DNA from: Fibrobacter sp.
GTDB taxonomy: Bacteria; Fibrobacterota; Fibrobacteria; Fibrobacterales; Fibrobacteraceae
NCBI GenBank assembly: GCA_017520105.1
Contig: JAFWRL010000327.1
Location: 1 to 10,178, forward strand
Direction: 5' to 3'
Length of the DNA: 10,178 nucleotides
Shown: piece after piece, positions 5,499-10,178 of the stretch
How positions within the stretch are numbered: the first letter of the stretch is position 1
How the letters are laid out: each line of letters opens with the position of its first letter
Notes under the pieces: model-generated
Databases searched by the model: none
What the model was told of the DNA's origin: nothing
The model's input: only the letters and a program-made list of their open reading frames with translations
Program-made: the position numbers and the translations under genes

Positions 5499-6380
5499 AT
5501 GTCACCCATAACGAAGCCATTAACCCTTATCATTTCCGCGCTATACCGAATCGGCTACAAGCTTCACCATAAGCTGTTCCTGCGTCCACAGCCTCCACTC
5601 CGCATACCCGTCTTTATCGTCGGGAGTTACTTGACAGGCGGAGCTGGCAAAACTCCTTTTACTATTTGGCTTGCAAAGCGGATTCTCGAACAAAGAAAAA
5701 ATGTCGCCGTTCTCTGCCACAGTGACGCATGGGACGAATTCGCCTTGCTACAACAGGAACTCAAACCGCTAGGCGCAACCGTCATTGCAACAAAGAACCG
5801 CTACGCCACCGCCATGGAGATTCAAGGCCATTTCGACATCATTCTATGCGATGACGGATTCGAAGATTCCCGCTTCACTGGCGCCAGCACCGTTTGCCTC
5901 GACTGGCAAGAGCCGCCCCGTTCCATCTCGGACCTTTTACCCGCAGGTAAATGCCGCAGTCTGCAACAAGACCACCTCAATGGTCAAATCGTCCACCTCG
6001 ACTGCTACGGCAAAAACGGTTCCACTCCCGACATCCACTTCTCCATCGAATCACTAACAAACTACATCCTCGGAGAGTCCCTTACAGCAACAGCCATCTG
6101 CGGACTCGGTTCCCCCGAGCGCTTTATCGAAGACCTCCGCACCTTCGGCACAAACATCGAAAAAACGATTATCCGTCCAGACCATGACAAACAATTCACG
6201 CAAGTCATCGAAGCAGAGCTCTCGCAAGGCAAGCACGTCGTGATTTCGCAAAAAGACGCATGCAGGCTACCGCAACCATTCCTCACCAATCCAAAGCTTC
6301 ACGTCACCGTACAAAAAATCACCCTATCGAAAAAAGCTCAAGAAATAATTGACAAAGCAATTAGCACACAGACCTTATAA
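5499..6380 (+). CDS. lpxK: Divergent tetraacyldisaccharide 4'-kinase (lipid A kinase)
   Basis: Membrane-associated kinase that phosphorylates the 4' position of the lipid A precursor. Recognisable features: an N-terminal hydrophobic/amphipathic segment (about residues 7-28), the P-loop GGAGKT (47-52) after IPVFIVGSYL, a WDE (78-80) corresponding to the family GDEP with its catalytic aspartate, DDG (118-120), LPAG (147-150), CGLGSPERF (201-209), PDH (227-229) and QKDA (251-254; family TEKDA). It is 293 residues against about 328 in E. coli. The difference is mainly the loss of the SRGYG segment: the chain goes from VAVLCHS straight to DAWDE. DDGLQH has become DDGFED. ATG 5499 has AAGG eight bases upstream. 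It lies 31 bases after aroC. Despite the divergence, motif order makes LpxK the best assignment. Confidence 0.8.
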   Translation: MSPITKPLTLIISALYRIGYKLHHKLFLRPQPPLRIPVFIVGSYLTGGAGKTPFTIWLAKRILEQRKNVAVLCHSDAWDEFALLQQELKPLGATVIATKNRYATAMEIQGHFDIILCDDGFEDSRFTGASTVCLDWQEPPRSISDLLPAGKCRSLQQDHLNGQIVHLDCYGKNGSTPDIHFSIESLTNYILGESLTATAICGLGSPERFIEDLRTFGTNIEKTIIRPDHDKQFTQVIEAELSQGKHVVISQKDACRLPQPFLTNPKLHVTVQKITLSKKAQEIIDKAISTQTL

Positions 6381-6475
6381 GCCCTGAATTCTCAAGCAAG
6401 GCCTTCATAACACGCATTCTCAGCAGTGCTTCGGCAACATTTCCCTTTTTTATTGTATTTTTATAGTGCAATTAT

Positions 6476-6481
6476 AGGGAG
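6476..6481 (+). promoter_or_regulatory. Ribosome binding site fixing the start of the RavA-like gene
   Basis: AGGGAG is seven bases before ATG 6489. The frame stays open up to a GTG at 6426, but that extension has no ribosome site and reads as T-rich intergenic DNA, so ATG 6489 is the start. The 108-base gap from lpxK is AT-rich toward its right end; I see no convincing promoter or terminator in it. Confidence 0.75.
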
Positions 6482-6488
6482 AAAATTC

Positions 6489-8006
6489 ATGAATCTGCGT
6501 CAAAGAATTTCCGAAATCCTTCAGATAATCACACAAAACATCCCCGAACGTGAATACTACGTACAGTTGGCGTTCCTCACGGCCCTTATCCAGGAGCCCT
6601 TCTATCTGTATGGTCGTGCCGGTTGCGGAAGCTCCCTCTTTACCCGCAGAATTTCGAGCGCATTCAAAAACCCAAAGATTTTAAGGCTCGGCAAAAAGCA
6701 GAAACACCTCCCCGAAGACTTCAGTGATTACAACATCATCGTTTTCGACAACTTCTCGCCGAACGACGAAGAAATCAAGAACGCCCTTCAAATCGTCATC
6801 CACGACCACGAAAACTGTTCCATCATCATTTTGGGCGACCAAAAGCCCGAATCCATTCTCTGCAGATCTGAAGTAAGCGACCAGATTACACTTACCATCA
6901 TGCTCCCAGACAACATCTCTTCCGAAGCCCTTTGCAAGCTCATCCAAATTCACGACGGAAATAGCGATGTCACCGTTCCGCCGGAGCTCGCCATCAGCGC
7001 CGAAGAACAGGCCAAATGGATGGCGGAAATCAGCAAGATTACACTCTCCCCGAACACGCTTGCCGTTATCGGCAAAGTCGCGGAGACCTGCACGAACAAC
7101 GGAGTCTTTGTTCCCATCCGCAAGTGGCTCGCGCTCTCCAACATGATCAAGGCCATCGCGTTCCTCAACGGACGTACCGAAACAAAACTCATCGACACGT
7201 TCTTCCTCGGAACTTCCATCTGGGGACGCAGCGCATCGAACACGGCCATTTCCGAGAGCTACCGCAAAATTCTCATGACGCAGCTATACAAGGACTCGCC
7301 AAGCCTTCTCGAAAAGCCCTACGATGCCGACGACCTGCTCATGCGCGTCAACCACCTCGTCAACAGTTCAAACAACTTGTACGAGACCAAACCGTTCAAC
7401 GGCGAAAAATGCCTTGCTTACCGCATCACCGTTGCAGGCGAATCCGTACCGATTTACGCACCGCTCAAATACATCGAAACTGACATCGATTTCAATCCGT
7501 ACAACGAGCTCCGCCAAATCGAAAAGCGTGTACTCTGCAATTACCACGGCACATCCAACTGCACCATATCCATCGACCCGCAGGTCCGTGCAAGAGGGCT
7601 CCGCAGTTCCGTCAATCAATCAAGTAACAGCAACACGCCCGTCAAATTCGAAGAATTCGGCTCGCTCCCGACATACATCCTGATGGAGAACGCCCCTGAA
7701 ATCATCGAGCAAAAGAAAGCCGACAGTGCCGTCTTAACCGAAGAAATCAAGGTATCCCTGGAACGCGAGACCGCGAACCTCGTCGCCCTCCGCAACATCT
7801 ACAAACAGTTTAACGAATCCAAGGACGACCTGTTCTGCTTTACACAAATGTTCAATAGCGTCCAGGACGCCATCAAGACGCAGTTCGACAGCACGGCAAA
7901 CACCATCAAGACCATCAAGAAAGCCAGCGAATCCATCACTGCATTCTCGAACAAGTTCAAAACACCAAGTCCTGTCAAACCGCAAGCAAAACAACCATCC
8001 AAATAA
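6489..8006 (+). CDS. RavA/MoxR-like AAA+ protein with degenerate nucleotide-binding motifs
   Basis: A 505-residue protein close in size to E. coli RavA (498). The N-terminal helix layout (RISEI...NIPEREYYVQLAFLTALI) and ISAEEQAKWMAEISKITLSPNTL (about 169-191), then FVPIRKWLALSNMIKAIAFLNGR (about 207-229) and FFLGTSIWG follow RavA closely from memory, as does the beta-rich insert (about 300-370) and the C-terminal helical region (about 405-490). The active site, however, is eroded. The P-loop reads G42-R-A-G-C-G-S48-S49, with serine in place of the Walker A lysine. Walker B reads IIVFD87-N88, with asparagine in place of the catalytic glutamate. The sensor-1 asparagine and arginine-finger region are not recognisable, and the segment between the two Walker motifs is much shorter than in RavA. 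It should be cytoplasmic and probably does not hydrolyse ATP. It is followed after three bases by a membrane protein gene rather than by viaA. Confidence 0.8.
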   Translation: MNLRQRISEILQIITQNIPEREYYVQLAFLTALIQEPFYLYGRAGCGSSLFTRRISSAFKNPKILRLGKKQKHLPEDFSDYNIIVFDNFSPNDEEIKNALQIVIHDHENCSIIILGDQKPESILCRSEVSDQITLTIMLPDNISSEALCKLIQIHDGNSDVTVPPELAISAEEQAKWMAEISKITLSPNTLAVIGKVAETCTNNGVFVPIRKWLALSNMIKAIAFLNGRTETKLIDTFFLGTSIWGRSASNTAISESYRKILMTQLYKDSPSLLEKPYDADDLLMRVNHLVNSSNNLYETKPFNGEKCLAYRITVAGESVPIYAPLKYIETDIDFNPYNELRQIEKRVLCNYHGTSNCTISIDPQVRARGLRSSVNQSSNSNTPVKFEEFGSLPTYILMENAPEIIEQKKADSAVLTEEIKVSLERETANLVALRNIYKQFNESKDDLFCFTQMFNSVQDAIKTQFDSTANTIKTIKKASESITAFSNKFKTPSPVKPQAKQPSK

Positions 8007-8009
8007 CAA

Positions 8010-8960
8010 GTGAACCTAATCCTTCTCTGGACAGCGCTCGCCTTAATTTGGCTAATCTGTATCTGCATGACTAAAAAAGGTCGTGCGGTTATCCGTATTC
8101 TCTGGAGAAACATCAAAGTAAAGCTAGCCATCATCGTATGGATTCTCGGGATTGCGGCAATAGCGACCGCTTACGCAACGCACCCCGAAGAAGACCCCCG
8201 CCCCACCATCAACGAGCAACTCGAATACCAAAAGTACACCACTTCCGCCATCCAGAAGCTCTGCAATCAGGGTGAACTCATCATCGACATGAACTGCGAT
8301 CTCGACAGCGCAGCCCCCGAACTAGCCTACATTCTCCCCACCGTCATCAACAACTACAATCTCGTTGTTACGCGACCCACGACCCCCATTCTTGAAACAA
8401 TCAAGGATACACTCCAAATCAAGATGATTGGCTACAAACAATTCAAGAATCGCGGCATCCGCCTGATAAAGGCACTACAGCGCGATCTCGGCCCCCGTTA
8501 CGATATCGAAATCATTTCCGAAGACACAGACCACACGCTGAAAATCACCTACCTCGGAAAGCCCTGGGACAACGAACATCTCTGCAACCTCCCTGTCCTC
8601 GAAGCATGTCTCCGCGAACGCACGGACCCCGCAGTCCTCATGTCCATCATCCAGCACACATCCGGATTCCAGATGAACTACCAGGGCAAAAACAACACGT
8701 CGGGACTCTTGGCACTGGACACAGGCAAAGGCTTAGAACAAATTGACATAGGCGCCCGACGCCTCAAAAAAACGCTCGCCGCATCGCCCACGCTCGCCGA
8801 CGCCGTTGCACAATTCTATCCCGACGCCGAACACCGCAACAAGTTCGAAAACTGGCGCAAGGACCCGCAAAAGCATTACTGGGTCGGCCAAGTGCTCACG
8901 GACATTCAATACTACCGTTCAAACGGGATGACGCTCGTGCCGCGTAAAAGAGCGGAATAG
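8010..8960 (+). CDS. Membrane protein with degenerate lytic-transglycosylase-like domain
   Basis: A 316-residue protein with two membrane segments (about 3-20 and 38-57) joined by a strongly basic loop (KKGRAVIRILWRNIKVK), which predicts the loop in the cytoplasm and both ends in the periplasm. A middle region (about 65-182) has mixed alpha/beta character, and its position recalls the solute-binding-like domain of MltF, without clear motifs. The C-terminal part (about 195-303) resembles an SLT transglycosylase domain of MltF type: LMSIIQHTSGF, then TSGLLAL, LEQIDIGARRL, DAVAQFYPDA and a terminal KHYWVGQVLTDIQYY helix. The family motif ES-x-F with its catalytic glutamate appears as T217-S-G-F, so the glutamate is missing, and G-x-x-G-L-M-Q has become NTSGLLAL. 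The start is GTG 8010, three bases after the RavA-like stop, implying translational coupling. The fold call is moderately sure; the activity is probably lost. Confidence 0.65.
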   Translation: MNLILLWTALALIWLICICMTKKGRAVIRILWRNIKVKLAIIVWILGIAAIATAYATHPEEDPRPTINEQLEYQKYTTSAIQKLCNQGELIIDMNCDLDSAAPELAYILPTVINNYNLVVTRPTTPILETIKDTLQIKMIGYKQFKNRGIRLIKALQRDLGPRYDIEIISEDTDHTLKITYLGKPWDNEHLCNLPVLEACLRERTDPAVLMSIIQHTSGFQMNYQGKNNTSGLLALDTGKGLEQIDIGARRLKKTLAASPTLADAVAQFYPDAEHRNKFENWRKDPQKHYWVGQVLTDIQYYRSNGMTLVPRKRAE

Positions 8961-8961
8961 A

Positions 8962-9888
8962 TTATTTTTTGAATACGGTCGTCATCGCTAGAGAATCCCT
9001 GCGACCATATTGATCAACGTAAATCAACGTCCAATTGACCGTTGTATCAGAAACAAACGATTCCGTTCGAGTATTCACAAGAGTATAGTACCCACCCATC
9101 AAAACATCTTTGGTCATTTTCAAGTAACCATCGACGGTTCCAACATCTTCTTCGATTCCTGTTTTTTTATCAATCTTTGTATAACATACCTTAGGTGGAT
9201 TCTCTTTCACAGATGCAGTATATACAACCGGCATTTTACATGAACTTCTCGCTTCACATTTTGCAAACAACTTTATAGAATCAGGCGGGAACCGTTCCTC
9301 CGCGCATCTATCCGCACGAATTAAAGCCACGCTATTCTCCGACGAAGCGTTTATCGAATCCATTGTATGTTTTGAAATCCAATCAAAGCCTTCAATTTTT
9401 TCATTCATCAAAGATATGTTTTCAGGCAAGCCTTTCGCCTCGAACGAGTAATTCGAAAAGACGGAATCCTTCAACACAGCACATGGAGGCAAACGAAGCT
9501 CTGCAAAAAATTTTCGCAATGCGACCATATCAATTTTAGGAACTTCAACTTCGAACGAAAAATTCGATACCCGATTTTCACCATAGTTCAAACGAACCGT
9601 ATCCGCATCGGCAGGAAATTTTTCATTGCGCTTTTCATGACAAAAATCAATATACCGGCATTCAAAATTCGAGTCTTGAATATCGCAATTGAAATATCTC
9701 GACGCAATCGTAAACGTATCAATAGCATAAGGCCCGCTATTATAATTTTTCACCTTCACGTAGGAATACACTATATTGGATTTATCCGCATCGTTCACCA
9801 CACTGCTTGACGGATTTGACTTTCCGCTGTCCGAACAAGCAACACAAAGAAGACATCCTAACGTCGCCGCAATCCTCAAAAAATTCAT
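8962..9888 (-). CDS. Lipoprotein of unknown function
   Basis: A 308-residue protein beginning with a lipoprotein signal (MNFLRIAATLGCLLCVAC) where C18 is the likely lipid-attachment cysteine; the -3 residue is Cys rather than the usual Leu, and S19 at +2 favours outer-membrane sorting. A Ser/Asn-rich linker follows (about 19-35). The mature part is beta-strand rich (YSYVKVKNYNSGPYAIDTFTI, NFSFEVEVPKID, VNWTLIYVDQYGRRDSL) with several cysteines that could form disulfides. I do not recognise a family. ATG 9888 follows a very strong AGGAGGAG ribosome site; the frame is open to 9969 but that part lies upstream of the site. The gene is visibly more AT-rich than its neighbours, hinting at accessory or fast-evolving status. 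It converges on the previous gene with one base between stops. Confidence 0.82.
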   Translation of the reverse strand: MNFLRIAATLGCLLCVACSDSGKSNPSSSVVNDADKSNIVYSYVKVKNYNSGPYAIDTFTIASRYFNCDIQDSNFECRYIDFCHEKRNEKFPADADTVRLNYGENRVSNFSFEVEVPKIDMVALRKFFAELRLPPCAVLKDSVFSNYSFEAKGLPENISLMNEKIEGFDWISKHTMDSINASSENSVALIRADRCAEERFPPDSIKLFAKCEARSSCKMPVVYTASVKENPPKVCYTKIDKKTGIEEDVGTVDGYLKMTKDVLMGGYYTLVNTRTESFVSDTTVNWTLIYVDQYGRRDSLAMTTVFKK

Positions 9889-10068
9889 TTCACTCCTCCT
9901 TTTTAATCGTTCATTTATGAATAAAATAGGCGTTTTATCCATACTCCTTAATACAGCATTTATACTCAATATATATAAATTTAAGGAAAATATAGATACA
10001 TCAAATAAAAAGTTCTGTCATGTCCGCCGCAGTCGCCCTCTTACAATTGCAAACAATAAACTTAACTA
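9889..10068. other. AT-rich leader of the lipoprotein gene
   Basis: About 180 bases without a gene. The half next to the lipoprotein start holds its AGGAGGAG ribosome site (about 9894-9902) and long A/T runs such as TATATATAAATTT (9967-9981 region), where a promoter for the lipoprotein gene would be expected, but I find no -35/-10 pair with good spacing. At 10017-10029 GTCATGTCCGCCG resembles the start of the dispersed palindrome at 2368 with one change, possibly a decayed copy. Confidence 0.4.
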
Positions 10069-10094
10069 GATCCTTCGGCTTCGCTCAGGATGAC
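10069..10094 (-). repeat. Dispersed repeat with GAGCGAAG core
   Basis: On the minus strand it starts GTCATCCTGAGCGAAGC and ends CGAAGGATC. ATCCT and AGGAT at its ends form a five-base stem. The core CTGAGCGAAG(T/C)CGAAG also sits inside the element at 2368-2423 in the opposite orientation. Sequences of this form are a widespread class of short dispersed bacterial repeat found between genes. Confidence 0.75.
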
Positions 10095-10114
10095 ACGCCT
10101 AAGACCACGCACCT

Positions 10115-10145
10115 GTCATGCCCGACTTGATCGGGCATCTCCCTT
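10115..10145 (+). repeat. Dispersed palindromic element, short form
   Basis: GTCATGCCCG (10115-10124) and CGGGCATCTCCCTT (10132-10145) enclose a seven-base centre, ACTTGAT. ATGCCCGA pairs with TCGGGCAT to form a hairpin of eight base pairs. It has the same outer arms and the same asymmetric CTCCCTT tail as the 56-base element at 2368-2423, differing only in the centre and one arm base. Confidence 0.8.
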
Positions 10146-10149
10146 CATA

Positions 10150-10177
10150 ACTAATGACCATTGACTATTGACTAATA
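10150..10177. repeat. Tandem heptad repeat, 4 units of ACYAWTR
   Basis: Units read ACTAATG, ACCATTG, ACTATTG, ACTAATA at exact seven-base spacing, running to the window edge, so the array may continue outside. Read in the GAC-first phase the unit is GACTATT-like, which links it in period and first three bases to the AGACGAG heptads at 1647-1674. Confidence 0.7.
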
Positions 10178-10178
10178 A

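Noticed and set aside
9889..9969. N-terminal extension of the lipoprotein to 9969
   Set aside because: It would put a charged stretch before the lipoprotein signal and ignore the strong AGGAGGAG site just before ATG 9888.
10069..10178. CRISPR array at the right edge
   Set aside because: The repeats are 7-base tandems and unrelated palindromes, with no direct repeats of 24-37 bases separated by uniform unique spacers, and no cas genes are visible.

Overview
The window looks like a chromosomal stretch from a Fibrobacter (FCB group, Gram-negative). The clues are: a C-terminal scrap at the left edge ending in the SVRC signature of the 'Fibrobacter succinogenes major paralogous' domain; a lipid A kinase gene and several exported proteins, which imply an outer membrane; moderately GC-rich genes separated by AT-rich gaps; and intergenic heptad and palindromic repeats of a kind I associate with Fibrobacter genomes. 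The genus call is inference from these traits, not from a search.

Layout, left to right. (1) 1-63: the end of an unseen gene, closed by a hairpin terminator at 87-125. (2) 171-2358, + strand: a two-gene potassium uptake system, a TrkH/KtrB-type channel subunit and a single-RCK TrkA/KtrA-type gating subunit, with a 124-base spacer full of hairpins and heptad repeats. (3) 2355-3450, - strand: a peroxide-defence module, reverse rubrerythrin followed by a PerR-type Fur regulator. A near-consensus promoter and a perfect 17-base palindrome matching a PerR box lie upstream of rubrerythrin, and a terminator/attenuator lies between the two genes. The PerR C-terminal tail is encoded by a dispersed palindromic repeat. 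(4) 3691-4269, - strand: a small exported protein of unknown function with its own terminator. (5) 4385-8960, + strand: chorismate synthase (aroC), a divergent lipid A 4'-kinase (lpxK), then a tightly spaced pair: a RavA/MoxR-like AAA+ protein that has lost its Walker A lysine and Walker B glutamate, and a two-helix membrane protein with a periplasmic lytic-transglycosylase-like domain that seems to have lost its catalytic glutamate. (6) 8962-9888, - strand: an unknown lipoprotein, convergent with the previous gene with one base between them. (7) 9889-10178: an AT-rich leader, then a cluster of dispersed palindromes and a heptad tandem repeat.

How the genes fit together: the potassium genes form one complex. 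Rubrerythrin and PerR form a self-contained peroxide sensor/effector circuit whose regulatory site can be read directly. aroC and lpxK are housekeeping genes that happen to share a strand. The most unusual part is the RavA-like/transglycosylase-like pair (6489-8960), where both partners keep their family fold but appear to have lost catalytic residues. That suggests a structural or regulatory envelope-associated system rather than an ATPase plus a murein lyase.
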